A stretch of DNA of 57,960 nucleotides from Marinobacter lipolyticus SM19 (lineage in GTDB: Bacteria; Pseudomonadota; Gammaproteobacteria; Pseudomonadales; Oleiphilaceae): positions 1 to 57,960 of the forward strand of contig NZ_KE007330.1 of the NCBI RefSeq assembly GCF_000397065.2, written 5' to 3'. This document shows positions 28,334 to 38,363 of the stretch, piece after piece; the stretch's first letter is position 1, and each line of letters opens with the position of its first letter. Position numbers and translations under genes: made by a program. The notes beneath the pieces are model-generated. The model was not told where the DNA came from and ran no database searches. It saw only the letters and a program-made list of their open reading frames with translations.

Positions 28334-29419
28334 TCAGTCACGGTTGCGGAGCATTACTGTTGATACGAAGGTCCGGCGCAACCGCTGGTCCTCCGGGTGA
28401 GTGACAGTACCACCACCGCTGGTTCCGGTTATTGTCTCACCTGGAAGTGCATAATCCGCGCTATCAATGTCGTCCCGGACCGGATCAGAGTGACTGATCA
28501 GCATGCCAATCCGGAGCGCTTTCACACTAGTCATATTTCCCACCTGATTGGCAGGACGGTAACGAATATTATTGGTAGCCAGCACTTCACCGAATTCGAT
28601 CTGGAGATTCTCCACGTTTTCAACGATTTCTTCCGGCGGCAAGAGCGACCCATCCAACTTATTTATCTGACGGTATAGTGCAAAAATATCGTTGCCTCGG
28701 GCATCATCCCGGCCAGTATCGGCGACAAAGTAGAGTGTCGAGGAGAACCTCATAATTCTTGCGTCTGCCGTGTAGGCCCGGCTCAAACGGTTTGAACTGT
28801 TTACGCCCTTGGCATGAGCCCATGTGTTGGAAGAGGGCTGACTGGAGATACGGAAGAGATCCGCCGCCTCACAATTGGAGATCATCACGATATCGTTCTG
28901 GGCAAACCGGGCTACATCGTTACCTGTTACCTGAACATTGGCATTCTCCACTTCCATGTTGCCCGTAAGCCCAATAGCCATTGTTTCGCCACGCTGCACA
29001 GAGATCACGTCACTGCCCACTTTGGCACTCGACTCGATTGCGGTACCGTCAAATTCGGTACCATCGGCCCAGGCCCCGTCCGTCACTTCCCAGCCACGCA
29101 ACGTAGTCTCAAAAAAATCGGATGTGGGCGGGTTGTCGGCGATAATGTTCAACGTCACATCATCCGGATCGGCACACCCCTGGAACCCGACCATGCGCAT
29201 ATCCCGGGCCATGAGGTCTGTGGCGATGCGTGCGGCCTCCTGGGTTCGCGCCAGCGCATTGCTTACCTGAGAGGTCCGGTTGGAATCCATGTACACGGTG
29301 AACACCCCGAATATCAGGGTGGCACTGAGAGCGAGAGCAACCATCAGCTCCACCAGAGAAAGACCGCGCTGGGCATTCCTCATGCTGGCAATGTTCCTGA
29401 CGTCAGGAGCCTTGATCAT
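28334..29419 (-). CDS. pilW: Minor pilin PilW (set B)
   Basis: PilW-type minor pilin of about 361 residues. The leader ends in RNAQRG|LSLVELMVALALSATLIFG, with Glu at +5. The motif DLMARDMRMVGFQGC corresponds to the PilW helix-Cys segment of the other set. The ATG at 29419 is chosen because GAGG lies 6 bases upstream; the GTG at 29431 overlaps the ribosome site and is unlikely. The gap to pilV is 8 bases. Confidence 0.88.
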   Translation of the reverse strand: MIKAPDVRNIASMRNAQRGLSLVELMVALALSATLIFGVFTVYMDSNRTSQVSNALARTQEAARIATDLMARDMRMVGFQGCADPDDVTLNIIADNPPTSDFFETTLRGWEVTDGAWADGTEFDGTAIESSAKVGSDVISVQRGETMAIGLTGNMEVENANVQVTGNDVARFAQNDIVMISNCEAADLFRISSQPSSNTWAHAKGVNSSNRLSRAYTADARIMRFSSTLYFVADTGRDDARGNDIFALYRQINKLDGSLLPPEEIVENVENLQIEFGEVLATNNIRYRPANQVGNMTSVKALRIGMLISHSDPVRDDIDSADYALPGETITGTSGGGTVTHPEDQRLRRTFVSTVMLRNRD

Positions 29420-29427
29420 GTCATACC

Positions 29428-29970
29428 TCACAATAGAAACCGCACGGTGTATGAACCGTCGCCGCTAATGTTTTCACCCGCGTCCCCCTCCCGGGCGACC
29501 TCATCCCAGGTCACGGTGACAGTGAATCTGGACGTGGCTGCATCGAATTGAATCGTCCCAACCCCGCCAGGCAACAAGACCGTGTCGCTGCCTATGCCCT
29601 GGATCTGACGGGTCCATTCCACCTTATCCAACGTTGCCTGGTCTGCAGGCGTACAGCCGGCAGCATCAGTGGCACAGGCCGGGAGCGTCGTGGTCGCGCC
29701 GTCGGTGCTGAAGCCGGCATAATCAGCCGCCCTTTCTTTGTTGGCGCGCATTCGATCAGCCATATCGTAGGCAAGGATGCTGGCCTGCGTCCTGAGATAC
29801 GCCCCCTGGTTGTTGCGCATGCCCTCCAGGGTGAGACCGGCCAGACCGAGCAAGCCAATCGCCAGGATGAACACCGTTACGAGGATCTCAATGAGCGTGA
29901 AGCCACGCTGACCTCGGGCCGCGTCGCCGGTGCGGAAAAATAGATGCTTATATGTACGCTTTTTGTTCAT
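29428..29970 (-). CDS. pilV: Minor pilin PilV (set B)
   Basis: PilV-type minor pilin with a long leader, MNKKRTYKHLFFRTGDAARG, then QRG|FTLIEILVTVFILAIGLLG with Glu at +5. The next block GMRNNQGAYLRTQASILAYD and MADRMRANKE are PilV signatures. Cys residues near PACATDAAGCTP could form a disulfide. The start at 29970 has GGTGAG upstream; 29988 is possible but overlaps gspH. It lies 14 bases after the gspH stop. Confidence 0.87.
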   Translation of the reverse strand: MNKKRTYKHLFFRTGDAARGQRGFTLIEILVTVFILAIGLLGLAGLTLEGMRNNQGAYLRTQASILAYDMADRMRANKERAADYAGFSTDGATTTLPACATDAAGCTPADQATLDKVEWTRQIQGIGSDTVLLPGGVGTIQFDAATSRFTVTVTWDEVAREGDAGENISGDGSYTVRFLL

Positions 29971-29984
29971 GTCTTGGCTCACCA

Positions 29985-30587
29985 TCACGGACAGGTCACA
30001 TCGTTGCCTTCATGGTCGTTCAGAGTGCCATTGCCATCGGTGTCCCTGGCCAAATGGGTCTGACCCGAGAAATTGATCGAGATAGCCCTCGCCTCGGCAG
30101 CACCTCTTTCGTCACAGACAACAAACGTGCCAGCTACATTCGGCGGGACAGCAGCCGAAGCTCTGGGAAAGCCTTTATTGTCAAACTGCACGAAGTTGCC
30201 GCTGTCACTGGTCATATCAATAATTCTCAGCGTATTTCCGCCCGCAAGCCCCCCGCTGACCTTGAGCAGCTCATCAGTGCCACCAAATGTCGCATTCATG
30301 TCATCGTCGCGGAATACAATGACACCTGTTTCCCAGTTGGAGTTGCCACTGCAGGTCGCACTGTCGGCGGACGCACATACTGTAACGACACCGGAAAGAA
30401 TCTTCGACGCTTCGCTGCGCGCAAAGCTGACAAGGCTGCTAGTCTCATTGATTTGTGCAGAAAGGCGATTATTCAGCACCATCTCACGGAAAGACGGGAC
30501 TGCAAACGCTGCAATGATCCCGAGGATGATAATGGTGATCAGAAGTTCAAGGAGGGTAAAACCCGAATGACGCTTGATTCCAGACAT
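29985..30587 (-). CDS. GspH/FimT-family minor pilin with C-terminal EF-hand-like tail (set B)
   Basis: First gene of set B, 200 residues. The leader MSGIKRHSG is followed by FTLLELLITIIILGIIAAFAVP. The helix with NNRLSAQINETSSLVSFARSEA is the GspH signature. It has a Cys pair, C71 and C79. The end of the protein carries DTDGNGTLNDHE (182-193), an EF-hand-like pattern, followed by a final CP. It is homologous to fimU of set A but too divergent to equate. The region upstream holds a CRP/Vfr-like site. Confidence 0.87.
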   Translation of the reverse strand: MSGIKRHSGFTLLELLITIIILGIIAAFAVPSFREMVLNNRLSAQINETSSLVSFARSEASKILSGVVTVCASADSATCSGNSNWETGVIVFRDDDMNATFGGTDELLKVSGGLAGGNTLRIIDMTSDSGNFVQFDNKGFPRASAAVPPNVAGTFVVCDERGAAEARAISINFSGQTHLARDTDGNGTLNDHEGNDVTCP

Positions 30588-30700
30588 AAATCCTTCCCAG
30601 TTTTACTTGGATAAAGATTATGCCAGATGAAATTGATAGGCCAGCGTCACTCGATCAGCGGCAAATGTCAGGGGATGAGCGGCATGCAAACTGTTTTTGG

Positions 30701-30716
30701 TGTGATGGCCATCACG
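30701..30716. promoter_or_regulatory. CRP/Vfr-like palindrome upstream of set B pilus operon
   Basis: TGTGA-TGGCCA-TCACG (30701-30716) matches the CRP consensus TGTGA-N6-TCACA at nine of ten fixed bases; the inner 14 bases are a perfect palindrome. It lies 114 bases upstream of the gspH start in the only gap able to hold the set B promoter. CATAAT at about 30626-30631 on the minus strand is a possible -10. Vfr, the CRP homolog, is a known activator of pilus genes in Pseudomonas. Confidence 0.55.
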
Positions 30717-30768
30717 TACACGAACACTCAGATACGTCCACGATGCACCATCGGGCCCAGATGCAAAA

Positions 30769-31722
30769 TCAGCTTACATCCACCACATCAATTCGCAATT
30801 CCTTAGGCATAGAAAACACAATGTTCTCCTCCCTGCCCGCAATCTCCTCGGGCAGATCACCACCAAGCTCCCGGAGGCGGGATATCACATCATTCACCAG
30901 CACTTCCGGGGCGGAGGCGCCAGCGGTGACGCCAACGGACTGTTTTCCGTCCAGCCATTGCGGTTCGATCTGGGCGGCTTCGTCGATCAGGTAGGCGGGG
31001 GTGCCCATGCGCTCGGCCAGTTCCCGCAGGCGGTTGGAGTTGGAGCTGTTGGGTGAGCCGACCACCAGCATCAGGTCGCAGTCGCCGGCCAGCTGTTTGA
31101 CCGCATCCTGGCGGTTCTGGGTGGCGTAGCAGATATCGTCTTTCCGGGGGCCCTGGATTTCGGGGAACCTGGCACGCAGGGCGTCAATGACGCGGGCGGT
31201 ATCGTCCATCGACAGCGTGGTCTGGGTAACGTAGGACAGCTTGGACGGGTCCTGCACTTCCAGCTTTTCAACATCCTCTTCGTTTTCAACCAGATAGATA
31301 TCGCCGCCGTTGCTGTGGTCGTACTGCCCCATGGTGCCTTCGACTTCCGGGTGGCCCTGGTGCCCGATCAGGATGCACTCACGGCCTTCGCGGCTGTAGC
31401 GCATGACTTCCATGTGGACTTTGGTGACCAGCGGACAGGTGGCATCGAACACTTTCAGGCCACGACTGGCGGCTTCGTTCTGTACCGCCTGGGAAACCCC
31501 ATGGGCACTGAAGATGACCAGGGTATCGTCCGGCACTTCGTGCAGTTCGTCCACGAAAATCGCGCCCCGATCCCTCAGGTTGTCGACCACAAACTTGTTG
31601 TGAACGACCTCGTGGCGCACGTAAATGGGCGCCCCGAACACATCCAGGGCCCGATTAACGATTTCGATGGCACGGTCGACACCGGCACAAAAGCCACGGG
31701 GGTTCGCGAGTCGGATCTGCAT
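30769..31722 (-). CDS. ispH: 4-hydroxy-3-methylbut-2-enyl diphosphate reductase
   Basis: Final enzyme of the non-mevalonate isoprenoid pathway; a 4Fe-4S protein that makes IPP and DMAPP. The three cluster cysteines are visible: FCAGV near residue 12, DATCPLVTK near 96 and [10 protein letters not shown] near 196. The conserved HxxxxH and [10 protein letters not shown] segments are present. The length of 317 residues is normal. It is the last gene of the murJ-ribF-ileS-lspA-fkpB-ispH series, a standard gammaproteobacterial order. No clear terminator was found after it. Confidence 0.97.
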   Translation of the reverse strand: MQIRLANPRGFCAGVDRAIEIVNRALDVFGAPIYVRHEVVHNKFVVDNLRDRGAIFVDELHEVPDDTLVIFSAHGVSQAVQNEAASRGLKVFDATCPLVTKVHMEVMRYSREGRECILIGHQGHPEVEGTMGQYDHSNGGDIYLVENEEDVEKLEVQDPSKLSYVTQTTLSMDDTARVIDALRARFPEIQGPRKDDICYATQNRQDAVKQLAGDCDLMLVVGSPNSSNSNRLRELAERMGTPAYLIDEAAQIEPQWLDGKQSVGVTAGASAPEVLVNDVISRLRELGGDLPEEIAGREENIVFSMPKELRIDVVDVS

Positions 31723-31742
31723 ATCTGCGCCTGCTGCTATGG

Positions 31743-32195
31743 TTAGTGGGCCGGTCCGACCGGCTCCACGTCAATAATTTCCACGTCGAAGGTCAGTGTA
31801 CGCCCTGCCAGGGGATGGTTGAAGTCCACTTCCACTTCGTCACCCTCGACACGGCTGACCACACCCGGCAACTCCTGCTGGCGGGCATCGGCGAAGGAGA
31901 TCATCACCCCCGGCTCGAGTACCATATCGGCACTGAATTCGTGACGCTTGAAGGTTTGCACGTTATTCGGGTTGTGCTGACCGAAGGCCCGCTCAGGCGG
32001 TACTTCTACCGACTTTTGCTCACCGGCAGTCATGCCCATCAGGTAGGCTTCGAAGTTCTCGGGCAGGTTTTCGTCACCGATCTCCAGGGTAGCGGGCTCT
32101 TTATCAAAGGTGGAATCCACCACTTCCCCGTCCTGGAACTTCAGGGCGAAGTTGAGAGTAACGCGGGTTCCCTTGTCTACAGGCAATTCTTTCAT
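31743..32195 (-). CDS. fkpB: FKBP-type peptidyl-prolyl isomerase FkpB (SlpA-like)
   Basis: Cytoplasmic prolyl isomerase and chaperone of the SlyD/SlpA group. The FKBP core opens with [21 protein letters not shown] and then an inserted flap around [17 protein letters not shown]. The bulge segment [11 protein letters not shown] is the SlpA signature. It lacks the His-rich tail of SlyD. At 150 residues it is normal. Its ATG overlaps the lspA stop by one base, placing it with lspA and ispH as in E. coli. Confidence 0.94.
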   Translation of the reverse strand: MKELPVDKGTRVTLNFALKFQDGEVVDSTFDKEPATLEIGDENLPENFEAYLMGMTAGEQKSVEVPPERAFGQHNPNNVQTFKRHEFSADMVLEPGVMISFADARQQELPGVVSRVEGDEVEVDFNHPLAGRTLTFDVEIIDVEPVGPAH

Positions 32196-32719
32196 CAGTG
32201 TTTATCGCTCCCGTCCGCAACCTCCTCGGGGGGCTTGCGGAACATGTCGAGAATCATCATGCCGGCACCGATGGTGATCGCGGTGTCGGCCAGGTTGAAC
32301 GCGGGAAAGTGCCAGTCCTGCCAGTAGAAATGCAGGAAATCCACTACATAGCCATGCACCACTCGGTCATAGACGTTGCCGAGTGCGCCCCCGAGAATCA
32401 GGGCGACGGCAACGGCCAGCCAGGTTTCATGGCGCTTGAGGGAGCGGAGCCAAATCACCAAGGCCACGCTCACGCCAATGGCCAGCACCACGAAAAACCA
32501 GCGCTGCCAGCCATCGGCGCCCGCGAGGAAGCTGAAGGCGGCGCCGGTGTTGTGCAGCAACGTCAGGTTGAAGCTCGGGATTACGGGCACCGGGTTGCCG
32601 TAGGTCAGCATGGCTGTCGCCATGGCCTTGGTTCCCAGGTCCAGCGCAATCACCAGAACGGACAGCCACAGCCACTTCAGTTTGGCGCCGGGGCGTTCAT
32701 CGCTCATAACCGCATCCAT
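32195..32719 (-). CDS. lspA: Lipoprotein signal peptidase II
   Basis: Inner-membrane aspartyl protease that cleaves the signal peptide of prolipoproteins after lipidation; BamD in this window is a probable substrate. Four hydrophobic segments are visible. Catalytic Asp residues lie in GNVYDRVVHG and in FNLADTAI. The start is ambiguous: 32719 overlaps the ileS stop (ATGA), and the ATG at 32707 gives MSDERPG; both have weak ribosome sites. The length of 170-174 residues is normal. Confidence 0.96.
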   Translation of the reverse strand: MDAVMSDERPGAKLKWLWLSVLVIALDLGTKAMATAMLTYGNPVPVIPSFNLTLLHNTGAAFSFLAGADGWQRWFFVVLAIGVSVALVIWLRSLKRHETWLAVAVALILGGALGNVYDRVVHGYVVDFLHFYWQDWHFPAFNLADTAITIGAGMMILDMFRKPPEEVADGSDKH

Positions 32720-35538
32720 CAGGCAAACGAACGGGCTTCACCCGCCCCTTCCACGTTGGTCACACAACGGCCACAGAGATCCGTGTAAGTCGCGTGCTGT
32801 CCCACATCTTCACGGTGATGCCAGCAGCGCTCACACTTGGCATGAGCCGCCGGGGTCACCTTCACCAACAATCCTTCATGGGTGGTGGACTCGGCATCAC
32901 CAGCCTCGGACACCGGCTTGACGGTGGCTTCCGAGGTAATCAGAACGAACCGCAGCTCTTCACCCAGGTGTTTGAGATCCGCCGCCAGCTCACCTTCACA
33001 ATACAGGGTGACTTCCGCACTCAGGGAGCCTTTGATTTCACCACGTCCGCGGGCCTCCTCCAGGCACTTGTTCACCGCTTCCTTGACGCTGTAGATTTCA
33101 CGCCAGTAGTCGCGCCCCAGCTCGGCATCCTCCGGCAGCGCCGTCAGCCCCTCATACCATGTCTCGTAGAATACGGTGTCGCCACGCTCACCCGGCAAGG
33201 TCTGCCAGATCTCGTCCGCGGTGAAACTCAGAATCGGTGCAATCCAGCGCACCAGGGCTTCGGCCACATGGTAGAGCGCGGTCTGACAGGAGCGACGCTC
33301 CCGGCTGTCTGCCTGAGTGGTGTACTGGCGATCCTTGATGATATCGAGGTAAAACCCGCCCAGCGTCGCCTCGCAGAAGTTATACACCTTCTGATAGATG
33401 CGCAGGAAGGCGTAGTTCTGGTAGTCCTCGTTGAGCTCGTTCTGCAACTGCAGGGCACGATCCACCATCCAGCGGTCCAGAGCAATCATGTCCTCCGGCG
33501 CGACCATATGCTGGTCCGGCTCGAAACCGGTGAGGTTACTGAGCAAGAAGCGCGCGGTGTTGCGGATTCGACGGTAACCGTCTGCGGTCTGACGGAGGAT
33601 GTCCTTGGACACCGTCATCTCGCCACTGTAATCCGTGGCAGCCACCCACAAACGCAGGATGTCGGCGCCCAGCTCGTTCATCACTTCCTGGGGCGCAATC
33701 ACGTTGCCCATGGACTTTGACATCTTGTGGCCCTTGCCGTCCACCGTGAAACCGTGGGTCAGCACCTGCTTGTAGGGTGCCACACCGTTCATGGCGATGG
33801 AGGTTTTCAGGGACGACTGGAACCAGCCACGGTGTTGATCAGAACCTTCCAGATACATATCGGCCGGGAACTGGCCCAGCTCGGTCCGCGGGCGCAGGAC
33901 GGACTCGTGGGTCACCCCTGAGTCGAACCAGACATCCAGAGTATCCGTGACCTTCTCATACTGGTCGGCGTCATCACCCAGCAGGGCGTTGGTGTCAATC
34001 TCGTACCATGCGTCGATACCACCGGTTTCGATCTCTTTGGCCACGGCCTCAATCAGGTTCTGGGTATCCGGGTGCAGTTCCTGGGTTTCCTTGTGGATAA
34101 ACAGGGTAATCGGCACTCCCCAGGTACGCTGACGGGAAATACACCAGTCCGGGGACTGCTGGAACATGGCCTCAATGCGGTTCTGGCCCCAGGCCGGAAT
34201 CCAGCGCACCCCCTTGATGGCTTCCAGGGCATCGGCACGCAAGTTCTCTTTCTCCATGCTGATGAACCACTGCGGGGTGGCGCGGTAGATCAGCGGCGTC
34301 TTGGTGCGCCAGCAATGGGGATAGCTGTGGCGGAACTTCTCGGAGAACACCAGCTTGCCCTCACGCTCCAGCGCGGAACACACCGGCTCATCGGCTTTAT
34401 ACACGTGCACACCGGCAAACTCACCCGCGGCAGTCGTGTAGGTGCCATCAGCCTGTACCAGGTTCAGGGTATCGATACCGTAGGCCTTGCCGACTTCAAA
34501 GTCTTCCATACCATGGTCGGGGGCAGTGTGAACGGCGCCCGTACCCGCGTCCGTTGATACGTGACCCCCCAGAGTCACCGGCACCTGTTTGTCATAAACC
34601 GGGTGGTGAAGCGCCAGATGCTCCAGCGCCGCACCGGAACAGGTGGCCAGTACCTCGAAATTCTCCACAGTCCAGCGCGCCATGATGCCTTCCACCATGT
34701 CAGCGGCCAGGATCATCCGTTCCGGTCCCTGCCCGACATCCAGCTGAACCAGGGCGTAGTCCAGATCGGCACTCAGCGACACCGCCTGATTGGCGGGGAT
34801 GGTCCAGGGCGTGGTGGTCCAGATCACCACAGACACGTCCCCTTCGCCTTTGTCAGCGCCAAACAACGACAGTGCCTTGGCCTGATCCACCGCTGTGAAG
34901 CGCACATCAATCTGCGTGGACGTCTTGTCCTGGTATTCTACCTCGGCTTCTGCCAGTGCGGACTGACCCACCACACTCCAGTAAACCGGCTTGTAACCAC
35001 GAACCAGATGACCTTTGGCAACGATCTTGCCAAGCGCGCGAACAATACCCGCTTCCACTTTCGGGTCCATGGTGAGGTAGGGTTTGTCCCACTCCCCCAT
35101 TACGCCCAAACGGATAAAGTCGGCTTTCTGACCGGCGATCTGCTTGGTGGCGTAGTCACGGCAGGCCTGACGGAAGGTTTTATAATCCACCTTCACACCC
35201 GCTTTGCCGATTTCCTGCTCAACCTTGTGCTCGATGGGCAGACCGTGGCAGTCCCAGCCCGGTACGTATGGGGCGTCGTACCCCATAAAGCCTCGGGACT
35301 TGACGATCATGTCCTTGAGAATCTTGTTGACCGCGTGACCGATGTGAATGCTGCCGTTGGCGTAAGGAGGGCCGTCATGAAGAATGAACTTGTCCCGCCC
35401 TTCACGCTGCTTGCGCAGGTTGCCGTAGACGTCCAGGTCCTGCCAGCGTTTGAGCATGTCCGGCTCTCGCTTGGCCAGGTTACCGCGCATGGGAAAGGCG
35501 GTTTCAGGCAGATTCAGAGTGTGCTTGTAGTCGCTCAT
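32719..35538 (-). CDS. ileS: Isoleucyl-tRNA synthetase
   Basis: Charges tRNA-Ile and edits misactivated valine. It has the class I signatures HIGH ([14 protein letters not shown], residues about 56-69) and KMSKS, the CP1 editing domain between them, and a C-terminal zinc finger (CERCWHH...CGRC), which is the ordinary bacterial IleS form rather than the mupirocin-resistant type. The length of 939 residues is normal. The lspA start overlaps its stop codon. Confidence 0.98.
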   Translation of the reverse strand: MSDYKHTLNLPETAFPMRGNLAKREPDMLKRWQDLDVYGNLRKQREGRDKFILHDGPPYANGSIHIGHAVNKILKDMIVKSRGFMGYDAPYVPGWDCHGLPIEHKVEQEIGKAGVKVDYKTFRQACRDYATKQIAGQKADFIRLGVMGEWDKPYLTMDPKVEAGIVRALGKIVAKGHLVRGYKPVYWSVVGQSALAEAEVEYQDKTSTQIDVRFTAVDQAKALSLFGADKGEGDVSVVIWTTTPWTIPANQAVSLSADLDYALVQLDVGQGPERMILAADMVEGIMARWTVENFEVLATCSGAALEHLALHHPVYDKQVPVTLGGHVSTDAGTGAVHTAPDHGMEDFEVGKAYGIDTLNLVQADGTYTTAAGEFAGVHVYKADEPVCSALEREGKLVFSEKFRHSYPHCWRTKTPLIYRATPQWFISMEKENLRADALEAIKGVRWIPAWGQNRIEAMFQQSPDWCISRQRTWGVPITLFIHKETQELHPDTQNLIEAVAKEIETGGIDAWYEIDTNALLGDDADQYEKVTDTLDVWFDSGVTHESVLRPRTELGQFPADMYLEGSDQHRGWFQSSLKTSIAMNGVAPYKQVLTHGFTVDGKGHKMSKSMGNVIAPQEVMNELGADILRLWVAATDYSGEMTVSKDILRQTADGYRRIRNTARFLLSNLTGFEPDQHMVAPEDMIALDRWMVDRALQLQNELNEDYQNYAFLRIYQKVYNFCEATLGGFYLDIIKDRQYTTQADSRERRSCQTALYHVAEALVRWIAPILSFTADEIWQTLPGERGDTVFYETWYEGLTALPEDAELGRDYWREIYSVKEAVNKCLEEARGRGEIKGSLSAEVTLYCEGELAADLKHLGEELRFVLITSEATVKPVSEAGDAESTTHEGLLVKVTPAAHAKCERCWHHREDVGQHATYTDLCGRCVTNVEGAGEARSFA

Positions 35539-35606
35539 GGTATGTGTGCGTACTCTTTCGGTCAGTTGTCATCAGTAAAATAGAGGCCAGATCACGCCGG
35601 TCGACC

Positions 35607-36578
35607 TCAGCGGTCACCAGCGGCAGAACCATTGTCGGCAATCCACGCCCGGGCGCTGTCAAAATCACGGGCTATTTGCGCTTTCAGCTCGTCCACGGAG
35701 GAGAATTTGATCTCTTCCCGCACACCGTGACGAAACACCACTTCAATATGCTGTCCGTAAAGTGTGCCAGCAAAGTCAAACAGGTGCACTTCCAGCGACG
35801 GCTGCTTGCCATCCACCGTCGGCCGGAGGCCGATATTGGCGACACCGTCGTGAATGGAGCCGTCTTCCAGAGTCGCACTGACAACATACACCCCCTGAAG
35901 CGCAGGCATTCTGCGCAACAGGATGTTTGCCGTCGGTGCGCCAAGCTCTCGGCCCAATTGGCGGCCATAGACTACCCGCCCCCGTATCCGGTAGGGGTGG
36001 CCAAGCAGTTGTTCCGCCTGCTCCAGACCATCGACGTTCAACAGGTTTCGTACCCGGGTACTGCTTACTCTCTTGCCGCCAACGGTGACGGTTCGGGTAT
36101 TCTCAACGCTGAAGCCCCGCTGTGCGCCGACCTGCTCCAGCAAGGCAAAATCCCCGGCGCGATCACAGCCAAAGCGGAAATCATCACCAACCACCAGATG
36201 CCGGACCGCAAGCCCGTCGATCAGGACGTCCTCAATGAATCCCATGCCGGAGTAGCTACGAAATTTCTCATCAAAATGCAGGCACAACACGATATCGATG
36301 CCTTCAGCCAGCAGAGCCTCGAATTTCTGACGAAACGCCATCAAACGGGGTGGTGCCTCACTGCCCTGGAAAAATTCACGGGGCTGAGGCTCGAAGATCA
36401 TCACCACCGACGGCACCCCAAGGACGCGGGCCTTTTCCTTGACCTGGTCCAGAATGGTTTGATGACCAAGATGAACACCGTCGAAGTTGCCAATGGTGGC
36501 AACGCAACCATCGGCAAGAGGGGATCCCTCTTGCCGGGAGAGCGCTTTCAGGTTGGTCAGGCCCCGGATCAGACGCAT
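35607..36578 (-). CDS. ribF: Bifunctional riboflavin kinase/FAD synthetase
   Basis: Converts riboflavin to FMN and then FAD. The N-terminal FMN adenylyltransferase part has the nucleotidyltransferase motif IGNFDGVHLGHQ and the C-terminal kinase domain has the GAPTANI segment. The start at 36578 (MRLIRGL) gives 323 residues, close to family size; the upstream extension to 36632 is unlike known RibF. It follows murJ after 83 bases. Another part of the flavin pathway lies at 49887-52710. Confidence 0.96.
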   Translation of the reverse strand: MRLIRGLTNLKALSRQEGSPLADGCVATIGNFDGVHLGHQTILDQVKEKARVLGVPSVVMIFEPQPREFFQGSEAPPRLMAFRQKFEALLAEGIDIVLCLHFDEKFRSYSGMGFIEDVLIDGLAVRHLVVGDDFRFGCDRAGDFALLEQVGAQRGFSVENTRTVTVGGKRVSSTRVRNLLNVDGLEQAEQLLGHPYRIRGRVVYGRQLGRELGAPTANILLRRMPALQGVYVVSATLEDGSIHDGVANIGLRPTVDGKQPSLEVHLFDFAGTLYGQHIEVVFRHGVREEIKFSSVDELKAQIARDFDSARAWIADNGSAAGDR

Positions 36579-36661
36579 GTAATGCGAACCTTCAATTGCC
36601 AGCTGTACATTCCACGGATAGCCGACGGCCATCCGCTGGTGAGAAAACGCGCGATTATACC

Positions 36662-38242
36662 CTACCTGTGGCGGAAATGTCTTACCCGGACGCCGGCAAC
36701 GGCCAGCGCAACAAAGTAAACAGCCACCCCGGCAGCCACCAGAACACCCATGTCTGCCGCCTTTTGCAGCCCATCAGCGGCAAGCCAGTCGGCAACCGGG
36801 GCTTGCAACCAGACGACAACACCAGCCAGCGCAACATTGGCAAAGGCAAGCTGACCGAGGAACCGGGGCCATCCTGGCTGGCTTTGCCAGGCCCCCTCTT
36901 TTCGCAACCCCCGCCACAACAGGAAACCGTTCAACCAGGCGGACAACGAGGTCGCCAATGCCAGCCCAGCGTGGGCCAGCGGAAAGACGAGCATAAGGTT
37001 AAACACCATGTTGGCAACCATGGCGATCACGCCGATCTTGACCGGTGTTTTGGTGTCCTGCCTGGCAAAGAAACCCGGCGCCAGCACCTTGATCAGCATA
37101 AAGGCCAGCAACCCGGCCGAGTAAGCACGCAAACTTTGCGCGGACATGGTGACATCACGATCCGTCACTTCGCCATAATGGAACAGCGTGGCGATCAGCG
37201 GCTCGGCAAGTAACGCCAGTGCCAGTGCCGCTGGCACGCCAATCAGCAGAACCGCCCGCACAGCCCAATCCAGCGTGGCGGCAAACTGGTCAGCGGATGC
37301 TGCCGCGTGCTTGCGGGACAGGCTGGGCAGAATCACGGTGGCAATGGCGATGCCGAACACCCCAAGGGGCAACTCGGATAAGCGGTCGGAGTAATACAGC
37401 CAGGAGACACTGCCGGTTTGCAGGAAAGAGGCCAGCACCGTATCCAACAGGAGGTTGATCTGACTGACCGAGACACCAAATAACGCCGGCGCCATCAGCC
37501 TCAGAATCCGGTTTACACCTTCATGGCGATAATCCACCCTGGGCCGGGGCAGCAGCCCAAGACGCATCAGAAACGGCAACTGGAAGAACAACTGCAGCGC
37601 CCCGGCAATAAACACCCCCCAAGCCAAGGCCATTATCGGGGTCTCCATCAGTGGCGTGAGGAATATCGCGGCACCGATCATCGCCAGGTTCAGCAACACT
37701 GGCGTAAAGGCCGGGATCGCAAACCGGTCATAGCTGTTGAGAATGCCGCCCGCGAAGGCGGTCAGCGAGATCAACAACAGGTACGGAAAGGTAATCCGCA
37801 GCATGTCGCTGGCCAGACCAAACTTGTAGTCGTCATCAAGAAAGCCGGGCGCAAACAGTGCCGTCAATAATGGCGCCCCCAGCATCGCAACGATGGTCAC
37901 CCCAAGCAGCACCAGTCCGAGGGAGCCGGCGACCGCGTTGACCAACCGACGCACCTCGGCAATGTCCTCTTTTTCCCGATAGGACGACAGCACCGGCACA
38001 AAGGCCTGGGAAAAAGCCCCCTCTGCGAACAGCCGGCGGAGGAAGTTGGGAATCTTGAAGGCGACGAAGAAGGCGTCGGCACTGGCTCCGGCGCCAAAAT
38101 AACGGGCAATCACCATGTCCCGCACCAGCCCCAGCACCCGCGAGAGCATCGTCATCACCCCAACCAATCCTGACGAGCGGAGCAGGCCCGGCGCTTTCGG
38201 CGGTTCTTTTTTCTGTGGCGTATCTTCAGCTTGGGATGACAT
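36662..38242 (-). CDS. murJ: Lipid II flippase MurJ
   Basis: Flips lipid II across the inner membrane for peptidoglycan synthesis. The MVF/MurJ family start is clear (SGLVGVMTMLSRVLGLVRD), with a conserved GASADAFFVAFKIPNFLRRL loop. About 14 hydrophobic segments follow. The length of 526 residues is typical. AGGA lies 6 bases before the ATG. It leads the ribF-ileS-lspA operon and diverges from rpsT, whose promoter is within the shared gap. Confidence 0.96.
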   Translation of the reverse strand: MSSQAEDTPQKKEPPKAPGLLRSSGLVGVMTMLSRVLGLVRDMVIARYFGAGASADAFFVAFKIPNFLRRLFAEGAFSQAFVPVLSSYREKEDIAEVRRLVNAVAGSLGLVLLGVTIVAMLGAPLLTALFAPGFLDDDYKFGLASDMLRITFPYLLLISLTAFAGGILNSYDRFAIPAFTPVLLNLAMIGAAIFLTPLMETPIMALAWGVFIAGALQLFFQLPFLMRLGLLPRPRVDYRHEGVNRILRLMAPALFGVSVSQINLLLDTVLASFLQTGSVSWLYYSDRLSELPLGVFGIAIATVILPSLSRKHAAASADQFAATLDWAVRAVLLIGVPAALALALLAEPLIATLFHYGEVTDRDVTMSAQSLRAYSAGLLAFMLIKVLAPGFFARQDTKTPVKIGVIAMVANMVFNLMLVFPLAHAGLALATSLSAWLNGFLLWRGLRKEGAWQSQPGWPRFLGQLAFANVALAGVVVWLQAPVADWLAADGLQKAADMGVLVAAGVAVYFVALAVAGVRVRHFRHR

Positions 38243-38322
38243 GCGGGTCCTGATGTCTGAAATGGCTCATGAAAATGGCTGGCGGCGAGTTTAGCACAGC
38301 CCTTATGTGCCACGGGATGAAA

Positions 38323-38363
38323 TGGGTTTAAGCCTTGACATTTAAACCCATCAGCGGCATAGT
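38323..38363 (+). promoter_or_regulatory. rpsT promoter flanked by a perfect inverted repeat
   Basis: TTGACA (38335-38340), a 17-base spacer and CATAGT (38358-38363) form a strong sigma70 promoter about 85 bases before rpsT. The -35 is bracketed by TGGGTTTAA (38323-38331) and TTAAACCCA (38342-38350), a perfect 9-bp inverted repeat. A second 6-bp stem, CGCGTC/GACGCG (38366-38371 with 38381-38386), is in the leader RNA. Confidence 0.65.
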
